NCBI GenBank assembly: GCA_005789975.1
Contig: SXWC01000068.1
Location: 1 to 16,253, forward strand
Length of the DNA: 16,253 nucleotides
Direction of reading: 5' to 3'
DNA from: Planctomycetaceae bacterium
GTDB taxonomy: Bacteria > Planctomycetota > Planctomycetia > Pirellulales > UBA1268
A program made the position numbers and the translations under genes. Below the pieces are notes generated by a model. It was not told the DNA's origin. It did no database searches and saw nothing but the letters and a program-made list of their open reading frames with translations. Below, piece by piece: positions 6,860 through 13,599 of the stretch. Each line of letters starts with the position of its first letter. Position 1 is the first letter of the stretch.

Positions 6860-7087
6860 ATGCGTACCATCGTGATCGCAACTGTGGCCGCGGCCGCGCT
6901 CGTGCCGGTCTCCCCGATCGCCGCGAGCGGCACCGGCTTCGACCCCCGGATCGTCACGTTCGGCGAAACCCGCCAGCAGATCCAGAGCACGCCCGTGCTC
7001 AATCGGCCGTATCGGCCGCTGCACGTCTACGGCAATACGGTCCGCCGGCGGCACAACCGCGGCACGGCGGCCCCTCAGGGCCGCTGA
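6860..7087 (+). CDS. Small exported protein of unknown function (75 aa)
   Basis: A 75-residue protein with a signal peptide at about residues 1-22 (MRTIVIATVAAAALVPVSPI then AAS), leaving a mature peptide of about 52 residues. The mature part contains RQQIQSTPVLNRPYRPLHV and then YGNTVRRRHNRG, a basic, proline-containing sequence with no cysteine. I believe short planctomycete peptides with an IxxTP...RPxRPLHxYGNxVRR pattern exist, but I cannot name the family or a function. A weak purine stretch (gaaagaa) precedes the start. In-frame extension upstream has no signal peptide and no site, so the start at 6860 is preferred. The stop lies in the first of three 13-bp repeats. It is convergent with the SprT-like gene. 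Confidence 0.7.
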   Translation: MRTIVIATVAAAALVPVSPIAASGTGFDPRIVTFGETRQQIQSTPVLNRPYRPLHVYGNTVRRRHNRGTAAPQGR

Positions 7088-7119
7088 TCAGGACCGCTGA
7101 TCAGGACCGCTGATCAGGG
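7081..7119. repeat. Triplicated 13-bp unit with stop codons in all frames
   Basis: ccgctgatcagga occurs at 7081-7093 and 7094-7106, and as ccgctgatcaggg at 7107-7119. The first copy contains the stop codon of the 75-aa gene. TGATCA reads as TGA on both strands, and the 13-base period shifts the frame by one each time. The three copies therefore put TGA in all three frames of each strand at a convergent gene end. Confidence 0.85.
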
Positions 7120-7135
7120 GAACCACGATCAGCGG
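7107..7135. terminator. Candidate bidirectional terminator hairpin
   Basis: ccgctgatc (7107-7115) pairs perfectly with gatcagcgg (7127-7135) across an 11-base loop. It sits between the converging 75-aa gene and SprT-like gene and includes the latter's stop codon (7129-7131). There is no U-tract on either side, so a Rho-independent function is uncertain. Confidence 0.35.
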
Positions 7136-7845
7136 AACCACGCCCCGAAACCGGCTCGGCGGCGGCGTTTCGACGGCTTCCGTCGCCGGGGCCGGGCCGT
7201 CGTCGCCACCACCGCCGGCTCCTCGCCGAGCGGCTCCACGAACAACAGGCCGTGAACGCGGTACTCGCGGCCGGTGCCGCACTCGAAGCACTTTCGCCGG
7301 GTGCGCACCTGCCGGTCGGCCCGAAAGGCCTGGCCGCTCTCGATCCGGAAGAAGGTTCCCTCGACCAGATCCTCCACCCGCACCCGTCCGGCCGGCGGCT
7401 CGTCGTAGCGGGCCAACGCCAGCGCGAGTCCTCGATCGCTGCAGGTCGCCGCCGCCGGATTCCGCATCGACCGCGCGAGGGCGGCGGCCACCTCGTCGGG
7501 CAGAACGCCAGCTCCGACCACCGGCTCGAGGATGGCCTCGAACTCCCGCTTCCACTCCGGGCCATGGGGCCGCACCCGCCGCCGCGGCCGGTGCCGCTCC
7601 CAGGTGGCCGCGTGGGCGACCTCGTGGAGCAGCGTCGTCAGGAACGCATAGGGGTTGAGATTCGAGTTGATCGAGATCCGGTGTGCCGTTCGGCCCACGG
7701 CCGGCGGCCGGTGGTCGCCGAGCTTCGTCCGTCGCGGCCGTGCGATCCGCACGTGCAGTTCATAGGCGGCCAGCAGCGGCGCGACGTGGACGACCGCCGC
7801 CGGCGGTAGAAACGAACAGACCACGCCGGCGGCGGGATCCTTCAC
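7129..7845 (-). CDS. SprT-like zinc metalloprotease
   Basis: A 238-residue protein without signal peptide. The zinc motif HEVAH is at His74-Glu75-His78 within TLLHEVAHAATWE, and the third ligand is probably His94 in HGPEW, as in SprT/Spartan-like peptidases (HExxH, then HGxxW/F). The C-terminal part (EDLVEGTFFRIESGQAF, then VRTRRKCFECGTGREYRVHG) resembles the tail of short SprT-like proteins. It keeps one CxxC (186 and 189) but not the two pairs of a full zinc ribbon. The tail after about residue 213 is very basic (RPRRRKPSKRRRR) and could bind nucleic acid. Spartan relatives cut proteins crosslinked to DNA; that role here is inference. It starts with GTG after aggaga, and the GTG overlaps the stop of the emfourin-DUF1353 gene by four bases (GTGA), so the two are translated together. 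Confidence 0.85.
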   Translation of the reverse strand: MKDPAAGVVCSFLPPAAVVHVAPLLAAYELHVRIARPRRTKLGDHRPPAVGRTAHRISINSNLNPYAFLTTLLHEVAHAATWERHRPRRRVRPHGPEWKREFEAILEPVVGAGVLPDEVAAALARSMRNPAAATCSDRGLALALARYDEPPAGRVRVEDLVEGTFFRIESGQAFRADRQVRTRRKCFECGTGREYRVHGLLFVEPLGEEPAVVATTARPRRRKPSKRRRRAGFGAWFR

Positions 7846-8738
7846 GGAGTCTCTCCTGTCGTCGGGATGCGGAGCGTCGGAATCGCCGCCGCATCGACCG
7901 CATGCATCTCGAAGTAGCGTTCGATGGCCGCCGCCTCGGCCGCGGTGGGTGGAGCGGGCGTTTCGTCGTGGACCACCCGCTCCGTCGCCGGTCGGCCTGC
8001 CACGATGCTCTTCCGCTCCTCGACCCGCCAGCGGGGCCCGAAGTGAAAGACGGCGTAATAGAGCGTGTTGGCCTTCACGGCCCCCACGCCACCGCAGCGA
8101 CAGGCGTCGAAAAACATCCGGTGCGTGTCCTGCCAGGACCGGTTACGGTCCTCGCAGGCCACGTCGTGCACGACCGACGCATTGCGAAACCGGCCCTCGA
8201 AGGGGCCGCCGATCACCGACCAGAAGGCTCGCGGGATGCTCGCGCCATTCACCACCGAGCCCGCCGGCGCATCCCAGCGCACCGCCTGCGGATCGACGTA
8301 GGCGAAGGGCTCGACAAGCGTCATGTCGCGGCCGTCGCCGTTCCACTTCACGACCACGTCGCCGATGAAGCGGCCCCACGCTTCGCCACAACTCCCCTCC
8401 TCTACCTCCCTCGCCGCCGGCGGCTCGGGCAGCGCGAAGGTGAGCGGCTGCGGCACGGCCCGGTCCCTGAGAAAGCCGACGAGCGGCCGCGCGGCATCGG
8501 GGAGACAGGCATCGTCGCACGACACCCGCACCATCCGCGCCGCCCACTCGATCGCGAGATCGTATTGCCGGTGGTCGCGACCGGCCGGCGAAAACCGCTC
8601 GAACGATTCCGTCAGCCCGCTCGCCTCCACGAGCCGCTCGACCTCCCCCCGGTCCGCGGGCGGCAGCGTCGTCGTGTCGATGCGGCAGCCCCGGATGCTC
8701 CCGACGAAGCCGCCCGACAGCATGAAGGTGATTCGCAT
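7842..8738 (-). CDS. Emfourin-like domain fused to DUF1353
   Basis: A 298-residue protein without signal peptide. The start at 8738 is preferred over an upstream ATG at 8771 because the N-terminal domain begins right there (MRITFMLSGGFVGS) and neither start has a strong ribosome site. Residues 1-93 look like emfourin: the SGGFVG opening, then DTTTLPPADRGEVERLVEAS, a YDLAIEW strand and LPDAARPLVGFL. Emfourin is known as a small inhibitor of the zinc protease protealysin (M4). Residues 111-235 match DUF1353, a family of unknown function seen in bacteria and phages: VNGASIPRAFW, ASVVHD (His181-Asp182), then HRMFFDAC and ANTLYYAVFHFGPRW. A tail of about 60 residues follows. The stop overlaps the SprT-like metalloprotease start. 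Inhibition or control of a metalloprotease is inference from this pairing. The DUF1353 call is firmer than the emfourin call. Confidence 0.72.
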   Translation of the reverse strand: MRITFMLSGGFVGSIRGCRIDTTTLPPADRGEVERLVEASGLTESFERFSPAGRDHRQYDLAIEWAARMVRVSCDDACLPDAARPLVGFLRDRAVPQPLTFALPEPPAAREVEEGSCGEAWGRFIGDVVVKWNGDGRDMTLVEPFAYVDPQAVRWDAPAGSVVNGASIPRAFWSVIGGPFEGRFRNASVVHDVACEDRNRSWQDTHRMFFDACRCGGVGAVKANTLYYAVFHFGPRWRVEERKSIVAGRPATERVVHDETPAPPTAAEAAAIERYFEMHAVDAAAIPTLRIPTTGETP

Positions 8739-8774
8739 GGACGAGGCCTGCCAGAGGGTGCGCCGCGGCATTAT

Positions 8775-8814
8775 GGCGGTCGGGCCCGAAAATGTTCATC
8801 CCGCCCCGACCGCC
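8775..8814 (-). promoter_or_regulatory. 10-bp inverted repeat upstream of the emfourin-DUF1353 gene
   Basis: ggcggtcggg (8775-8784) is the exact reverse complement of cccgaccgcc (8805-8814), with a 20-base gap. It lies 36 bases upstream of the chosen start at 8738, in the 230-bp divergent gap towards the epimerase gene. It could be an operator or a leader hairpin. Its position makes the alternative start at 8771 less likely, as that start would lie directly against the stem. Confidence 0.4.
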
Positions 8815-8968
8815 GCCGTCCCGCAGGAAAACCATCGGAAAAAGGGCCTCTTCCGCCCACTCCGACGGGATTTGCATTCCCCCGGACGGCTGGCAATCGT
8901 TGGGAGGGCAGAAAAGCCGTGGCGTGGCAGGAAGTGGCCGTCCCGCACCCTCGGAATGCACCCGTCCC

Positions 8969-9988
8969 ATGCGCATCGCCTTTGTCACCGGCGCGACCGG
9001 CTTCATCGGACGCCATCTCGTAGACGGACTTCTCGACCGGGGCTGCGAGGTTCGCTGCCTGGTCCGTGATCCCGCCCGCGCCGCGCATCTCCGTCGCGAC
9101 GGCGTGCGGCTCGTCCATGGCTCCCTCGCCGACGTCGGACCGTGGCAGGGCGAACTCGACGGCTGCGATGTGGTGTTCAACGCGGGGGGCCTTTGCATGG
9201 CCCGCAGCCGGGCCGAGCTCTTTGCGGTCAACGCGCAGGCCGTCGGCGCTCTCGCCGACGCCTGCGCCGCGGTTGAATCCCCTCCGCGGCTCGTGCATGT
9301 CTCGTCGCTTGCAGCCGCCGGCCCGTCCCCCAACGGCAACACCGTTCGCGACGAGCGCGACGGGCTCGCACCCGTCTCGGCCTACGGTGCGAGCAAGCTG
9401 GCCGGCGACGTGACGCTGCGGGGTCGGGCCACCCGGCTTGCCATCACCGCCGTCCAGCCCGGGATCGTGTTCGGGCCGTACGACACGAAGATGCTTCCGC
9501 TCTATCAGATGATCAACTCGGTCCGCCTGCACCTGCCGATGGGGCTGCGGCCGGTGCCGCTCTCGCTGATTCACGTCGACGATCTCGTCAGGCTGCTGCT
9601 CGCGGCCGCCGACCGTGGCGAGCGGATGCGGCCGGTGAATGGTCACCCGCACGAGCCTTCGGGCATCTATCACGCCTGCGATGACCGCGAGCATCCCACC
9701 TACAACGAACTCGGTCGGCGCGTCGCCCAGGCGATCGGCCGTGGTGTCGCCGTGGTCCCGTTGCCGGCCACGGTCGCCCTGCCGGCGGTGGCCGTCGTGG
9801 AGGGCTTCTGGAACCTGCTCGGCCAGGCCACGATCATCTCCCGCGACAAGCTCCGGGAAGCCACGGCCCGGAGCTGGGCGGCCTCGGCCACGAAGGCCCG
9901 CGAACAGCTCGGATTCGCGGCCACGGCCTCGCTCGACGAGCGCCTCCGCGAGACGGGCGACTGGTTCCGGAACAACCGCCTGCTGTAG
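8969..9988 (+). CDS. NAD-dependent epimerase/dehydratase (extended SDR)
   Basis: A 339-residue cytoplasmic protein starting at ATG 8969, immediately at the Rossmann fold: VTGATGFIG at residues 6-14 is the extended-SDR nucleotide motif. The catalytic pair is Tyr139 and Lys143 in AYGASK, and a VSSLAAAGPS strand at about 111-120 supplies the SDR serine region. QPGIVFGPYDTKM at about 167-179 and IHVDDLV are further family landmarks. Members act on nucleotide sugars, dihydroflavonols or sterols; the substrate here cannot be told from the sequence. The reading upstream of 8969 has no recognisable domain. The gene is followed 51 bases later by the flavin oxidase gene on the same strand, a probable two-gene operon, and diverges from the emfourin-DUF1353 gene. 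Confidence 0.88.
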   Translation: MRIAFVTGATGFIGRHLVDGLLDRGCEVRCLVRDPARAAHLRRDGVRLVHGSLADVGPWQGELDGCDVVFNAGGLCMARSRAELFAVNAQAVGALADACAAVESPPRLVHVSSLAAAGPSPNGNTVRDERDGLAPVSAYGASKLAGDVTLRGRATRLAITAVQPGIVFGPYDTKMLPLYQMINSVRLHLPMGLRPVPLSLIHVDDLVRLLLAAADRGERMRPVNGHPHEPSGIYHACDDREHPTYNELGRRVAQAIGRGVAVVPLPATVALPAVAVVEGFWNLLGQATIISRDKLREATARSWAASATKAREQLGFAATASLDERLRETGDWFRNNRLL

Positions 9989-10039
9989 CCTGCCGGCGGA
10001 ACTTTCGTCCCCGGAGCCGGCGCCGCAGGAAGCAAGTGC

Positions 10040-11188
10040 ATGCGACGTTTTGACGCGATCGTGATCGGCGCCGGGGGCATGGGCACGGCGGCCGCCGCGC
10101 ATCTCGCCCTGCGCGGCGCCCGGGTGCTGGCCATCGACCGCTTCCCCGTCGGGCACGCGCGAGGCAGTTCGCACGGGCAGTCGAGGCTGATCCGGCTCGC
10201 CTACTTCGAGCATCCCGATTATGTGCCGCTCCTGCGGCGGGCCCGGGATCTCTGGCGGAGCCTCGGGCACGACACCGGCCGGCCGGTGTTGGTCGAATCG
10301 GGCCTGCTCTCGTCGGGTCCGCCGACGGGCGGCGTGATCGCCGGCACGCTCCGCTCGGCCCGCGATCACGGCCTGGCCGTGGAGCGGTTCACCGCTCGCG
10401 AGGCGCAGGCACGCTGGCCGGCGCTGAGGATTCCGGACGACTGGGAGTCGGTCTTCGAGAAGGAGGCGGGGCATCTCGCCGTCGAGGCGTGTGTCCGCGG
10501 CCATGCGGAGATCGCCGGCCGACATGGCGGGCTCATCGAAGCGGATCATGATGTCCGCGGATGGCGGCTCGAGGGTGACGGCGTGGTGGTGGAGACGACG
10601 AGGGAGTCGCTCGCGGCAGCCCGGCTCGTGCTCTGTCCGGGGCCGTGGGCCGGCGGGCTGCTCGGCCTGCCCGGGATTCCGTTCACCGTGCTTCGCAAGT
10701 CGCTCTTCTGGTATGCGACCGGCGGCGGCCTCACGGCCGGGGCCGCGGCCGCGCTCCCGGCATTCGCCTTCGACACCCCGCAGGGATTTTTCTACGGCTT
10801 CCCGCAGCTCGATCACCGCGGTCTCAAGCTCGCCAATCACAGTGGCGGGCAGGTGGTCGCCGATCCCCTGGAGGTGGACCGGCGGATCGACCCCGACGAG
10901 CAGGCCCTGATCGAGCGCTGGCTCGGGGACCATCTCCCCGGCGTGGGCCGCCGGCGGACGGCGCACGAGGTCTGCCTCTACACGATGTCGCCCGATGGCC
11001 ACTTCCTCGTGGGGCTGCATCCGGCGCATCCGCAGGTCGCCGTCGCCGCCGGCTTCTCCGGGCACGGCTTCAAGTTTGCCAGCGTGATCGGGGAGGTGCT
11101 CGCCGATCTCGCCCTCGACGGGGCCACGCGGCATCCGATCGGGTTTCTCGCCCCCTCGCGGTTCACCGCCGGGCCTCGACCTGCCTGA
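10040..11188 (+). CDS. FAD-dependent oxidase, sarcosine / N-methyltryptophan oxidase family
   Basis: A 382-residue protein close to the 372-390 residues usual for monomeric sarcosine oxidase (MSOX/SolA family). VIGAGGMGTAAAAHLA at about 8-22 is the FAD-binding GxGxxG motif. The family block SSHGQSRLIRLAYFEHPDYV at about 43-62 matches MTOX/MSOX. Cys312 in EVCLYTMSPDGHF is in the place of the cysteine that binds FAD covalently. The closing AGFSGHGFKFAS at about 337-348 is also typical. Such enzymes oxidise secondary amino-acid N-methyl groups, giving formaldehyde and hydrogen peroxide; the substrate is not determined. The start has ggaagc eight to ten bases upstream. It lies 51 bases after the epimerase gene. 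The heptamer array begins 25 bases after its stop. Confidence 0.92.
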   Translation: MRRFDAIVIGAGGMGTAAAAHLALRGARVLAIDRFPVGHARGSSHGQSRLIRLAYFEHPDYVPLLRRARDLWRSLGHDTGRPVLVESGLLSSGPPTGGVIAGTLRSARDHGLAVERFTAREAQARWPALRIPDDWESVFEKEAGHLAVEACVRGHAEIAGRHGGLIEADHDVRGWRLEGDGVVVETTRESLAAARLVLCPGPWAGGLLGLPGIPFTVLRKSLFWYATGGGLTAGAAAALPAFAFDTPQGFFYGFPQLDHRGLKLANHSGGQVVADPLEVDRRIDPDEQALIERWLGDHLPGVGRRRTAHEVCLYTMSPDGHFLVGLHPAHPQVAVAAGFSGHGFKFASVIGEVLADLALDGATRHPIGFLAPSRFTAGPRPA

Positions 11189-11262
11189 ATCGGGAATCGT
11201 CACCGACGGAGTCGATCCCCGATCCTCGGTTCCCGATCCTCGATCCTCGGTCCCCGATCCCC
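11187..11262. repeat. Phased heptamer array after the flavin oxidase stop
   Basis: From 11214 to 11262 the sequence divides exactly into seven heptamers: gatcccc, gatcctc, ggttccc, gatcctc, gatcctc, ggtcccc and gatcccc. Two related units in the opposite sense (gaatcgg, gaatcgt) lie at 11187-11200, overlapping the last two bases of the stop codon. It fills the gap between two converging genes. Heptamer arrays of this kind are known as STRR sequences in filamentous cyanobacteria; a similar slippage origin is likely here. Confidence 0.75.
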
Positions 11263-11282
11263 GGGGGCTCGGGGCCCGGCTA

Positions 11283-12167
11283 TCAGTGCTGCTGCCGCCA
11301 GACCTCGGCGAGCACCACCCCGCAGGCGACCGACACGTTGAGGCTTTCGACGGCGCCGGTGCCCGGGATCTGCACGCATTCGGTCGCCACCGCCTCGATC
11401 GGACGCGACACGCCCTCCCCTTCGCTGCCGAGCACGAGCACCGTCCGGCCGCCGAGCTTCGCCTTGCCGAGCGGTCCGCCGCGGAGGCTCGACGTCGCGA
11501 CGATCCGGAAGCCGTCTTTGGCGAGCCGGCGGAGATCGGCCACCGGGTCGGCGGTGTCACACACCGGCACAAACTCCGCAGCGCCCTCGGCGACACGAAC
11601 CGCGGCCGGCGAGAGCGGGGGCAGTTCACCGGCGCGGCCCACGATGGCCGCCGCGCCGAAATGGGCCGCGGTGCGGAGGATCGAGCCGAGGTTGTGCGGA
11701 TTCTGCACGCCGTCGAGATAGAGGAGCGGCCCGACTGCTTTTCGCGCCGCCAGATCCCGCAGCAGCTCGTCGAGCGACCAGCGGCGGATCGCCTTGGCGA
11801 GGATCGCGACGCCTTCGTGGTGGATCGAGCCGGTCAGCCGCGCGAGATTCTCGTCGGCCACGATCTGGAAGCCCTTCCGCTCGCGGGCGCACCAGTCGAG
11901 GAGCCTGGCGAACTGTCGCCTGCGGGCTTCCGTCACATACACGCGGATCACGTCGGCGGCCCGCCTGGCAAAGAGTGCCTCGCAGGCCCGCAGCCCGTGA
12001 AACATCTCCTCGGTCTTGGCCTGATGCCGTCGCGCGTCGTCGGAAGACCGTGCGGGCCGCTTCCCTCCCGCAGGCCGCTGGGCGGCCGTTGGCTTCGCCG
12101 GTGCGGCCGTTGGCTGCGGCGGTCGCTGCGGTCGCTTGAAAGGCTTTTTCGCGTGGGAACGTTTCAT
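11283..12167 (-). CDS. TrmH/SpoU-family RNA 2'-O-ribose methyltransferase
   Basis: A 294-residue cytoplasmic protein. Residues 1-50 are a Lys/Arg/Pro/Ala-rich extension. A substrate-binding domain opens with HGLRACEALF at about 57-66. The SPOUT catalytic domain carries all three SpoU motifs: NPHNLGSILRTA at 156-167, VLVLGSEGEGV at 243-253, and IPGTGAVESLNVSVA at 267-281. These form the trefoil knot that binds S-adenosylmethionine and methylates a ribose in rRNA (RlmB-like) or tRNA (TrmH-like). The layout with an N-terminal L30e-like domain favours a 23S rRNA enzyme, but the target nucleotide cannot be assigned. No ribosome binding site precedes the ATG on the minus strand, so an internal start (for example Met55) is possible but would remove only the basic extension. 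Confidence 0.9.
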   Translation of the reverse strand: MKRSHAKKPFKRPQRPPQPTAAPAKPTAAQRPAGGKRPARSSDDARRHQAKTEEMFHGLRACEALFARRAADVIRVYVTEARRRQFARLLDWCARERKGFQIVADENLARLTGSIHHEGVAILAKAIRRWSLDELLRDLAARKAVGPLLYLDGVQNPHNLGSILRTAAHFGAAAIVGRAGELPPLSPAAVRVAEGAAEFVPVCDTADPVADLRRLAKDGFRIVATSSLRGGPLGKAKLGGRTVLVLGSEGEGVSRPIEAVATECVQIPGTGAVESLNVSVACGVVLAEVWRQQH

Positions 12168-12182
12168 AGGAGGATGATGCTA

Positions 12183-12222
12183 CCCTCCCGGCGGAAAGCC
12201 CCAAGCGGTGCCCTCGGGAGGG
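12183..12222 (-). terminator. Hairpin downstream of the VOC gene
   Basis: ccctcccg (12183-12190) and cgggaggg (12215-12222) form a perfect eight-base stem with a 24-base loop, 30 bases downstream of the VOC stop and 15 bases upstream of the TrmH-family start. A terminator or a leader structure for the methyltransferase gene are both possible; no U-tract is present. Confidence 0.3.
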
Positions 12223-12252
12223 ACGAGCGGCGGAAGCACGGCCGCCGGCCTG

Positions 12253-12600
12253 TCAGCCGCGTTTCCGCGAGAGCATGAACTCATTGCCTTCCGGATCGAC
12301 GCACATCGCGAGATGCGGCGGCTCACCGTTTTCCGGCTCGGGCTCCCGCGTCAGTGAACCGCCGGCTGCCACCACCTCGCGGGCGGCGACGATCACGTCC
12401 GGCACCTGGAAGCTGAGACCCGTCCAGGTGCGTTTCCCCTCGCCCCCGGAGTGGATGCCGATCACGGAGCCTCTGATCTCGACCTCCGCGATGACGCTGT
12501 TGTGCTTGAGCACGGTGCCGCCGCAGAGATCGCGGTAAAAACCGATGGCCCGGTCCATGTCGGCGGCCCAGATCACATACTTCACTCGTTCGATGTTCAT
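12253..12600 (-). CDS. VOC-superfamily (glyoxalase/bleomycin-resistance fold) protein
   Basis: A 115-residue protein, the size of one VOC module with two beta-alpha-beta-beta-beta units. It opens with VKYVIWAADMDRAIGFYRDL at about 6-25, the usual first strand and helix (xxFYxxLxG), and closes with CVDPEGNEFML at 100-110, the DPxGN-E signature. His50 and Glu107 could be metal ligands, but a full set is not evident, so enzymatic activity is uncertain. Members include glyoxalases, dioxygenases and binding proteins; no specific function is assigned. The frame stays open far upstream but has no VOC-like sequence there, so ATG 12600 is the start. It has no ribosome binding site and may be leaderless (see 12607-12612). 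It diverges from the Tat-exported TIM-barrel gene. Confidence 0.82.
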   Translation of the reverse strand: MNIERVKYVIWAADMDRAIGFYRDLCGGTVLKHNSVIAEVEIRGSVIGIHSGGEGKRTWTGLSFQVPDVIVAAREVVAAGGSLTREPEPENGEPPHLAMCVDPEGNEFMLSRKRG

Positions 12601-12606
12601 GCGGCG

Positions 12607-12612
12607 AGTATA
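12607..12612 (-). promoter_or_regulatory. Possible -10 box for a leaderless VOC transcript
   Basis: On the minus strand TATACT stands six bases before the ATG at 12600, so transcription would start at or next to the A of the ATG. This fits the absence of a ribosome binding site. No good -35 box is seen at 17 bases, so the call is tentative. Confidence 0.25.
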
Positions 12613-12672
12613 ACGGGCGGAGAGACAAATCTGCCCGAGCGGGGAGCGGCCGTCTCGGCCGGTGGTATCGAC

Positions 12673-13599
12673 ATGGCTCCTTCCTCGGGCACCCGCCGCT
12701 CGTTTCTCGCCGCCGCCGCCACCGCAGGGGGTGTCGCCTCCTGCCCGGCGGCGGACGAGCCGGTCGTGAATCGGCCGCCGAAGATCGGCGTCTCCACGTA
12801 TTCCTTCTGGCAGTTCCGTGAGCAGCGGGTCGAGATCGAAGACTGCATCGACACCGCCGCCCGCATGGGCTTCGACGGCGTCGAGATCCTCGAGAAGCAG
12901 ATGCGGGACCAGTCGCCCGGCTACCTCCAGTCGCTCAAGCGGCGGGCCTTCTCCCAAGGCCTCGAACTCTGCGGGCTCTCCACGCACCAGGGTTTCGTCT
13001 CCCCCGACGCGGCCGTCCGTCGTGAGAATGTCCTCATGACCTGCCGATCGATCCGGCTCGCCGCGTTGCTCGGCATCCCGACGATGCGGGTCAACACCGG
13101 TCGCTGGGGCACTTCAAAATCATTCGACGACCTGATGGCCAACAAGGGGATCGAGCCTCGGCTCCCCGGCCACACCGACGACGAGGCCTTCGGCTGGGTG
13201 ATCGCGGCGCTGGAGGCCTGCCTGCCGACCGCCGAGGAATGCGGCGTCGTGCTCGGACTCGAAAACCACTGGGGCCTGGGCCGCACGGCCGAGGGAGTGA
13301 TGCGAATCGTCGATGCGATCGACTCGCCCTGGCTGCGGGTCACACTCGACACCGGCAACTTTCTCGACGACATCTACCCGCAGCTGGAACGGATCGCCCC
13401 GCGGGCCTGCCTGGTGCAGGCCAAGACCTACTTCGGCGGCGGCAAGTGGTATTCGCTCGAGATCGACTACGACCGCGTCGCGGCGATCCTGCGAAAAGCC
13501 GGCTACCGCGGCTGGCTGTCGCTGGAGTTCGAGGGACAGGAAGATCCGGCGACCGCGGTGCCCAGAAGCCTCGAGTTGTTGCGAAGGGCCTTTGCATGA
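12673..13599 (+). CDS. Tat-exported sugar phosphate isomerase/epimerase-like TIM-barrel protein, possible lipoprotein
   Basis: A 308-residue protein. The N-terminus has the twin-arginine motif TRRSFLAAA (Arg8-Arg9), then a hydrophobic stretch and VASC (residues 21-24), which fits a lipobox with Cys24 as lipidated residue. The rest is a xylose-isomerase-like TIM barrel: KIGVSTYSFW, GFDGVEI, then metal-ligand landmarks Glu197 in GLENHWG, Asp226 in TLDTGNF and Glu285 in SLEFEG. The position often filled by His in VHAKT is Gln249 here (LVQAKTYF), which may alter metal binding. Such proteins act on sugars or cyclitols; the substrate is unknown. The stop overlaps the ATG of the next gene by four bases (ATGA), so the two products are made together and both leave the cytoplasm. 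Confidence 0.88.
   Translation: MAPSSGTRRSFLAAAATAGGVASCPAADEPVVNRPPKIGVSTYSFWQFREQRVEIEDCIDTAARMGFDGVEILEKQMRDQSPGYLQSLKRRAFSQGLELCGLSTHQGFVSPDAAVRRENVLMTCRSIRLAALLGIPTMRVNTGRWGTSKSFDDLMANKGIEPRLPGHTDDEAFGWVIAALEACLPTAEECGVVLGLENHWGLGRTAEGVMRIVDAIDSPWLRVTLDTGNFLDDIYPQLERIAPRACLVQAKTYFGGGKWYSLEIDYDRVAAILRKAGYRGWLSLEFEGQEDPATAVPRSLELLRRAFA

Noticed and set aside
8771..11629. A 952-codon open frame on the minus strand across the epimerase and oxidase genes
   Set aside because: It is antisense to two well-supported enzymes, has no domain or ribosome binding site and runs through the heptamer array.
12168..12280. AGGAGGATGATG on the plus strand followed by a short open frame
   Set aside because: The ribosome site is too close to the ATG (0-3 bases), the peptide is an Arg-rich sequence with no homology, and it lies antisense to the VOC end and hairpin.
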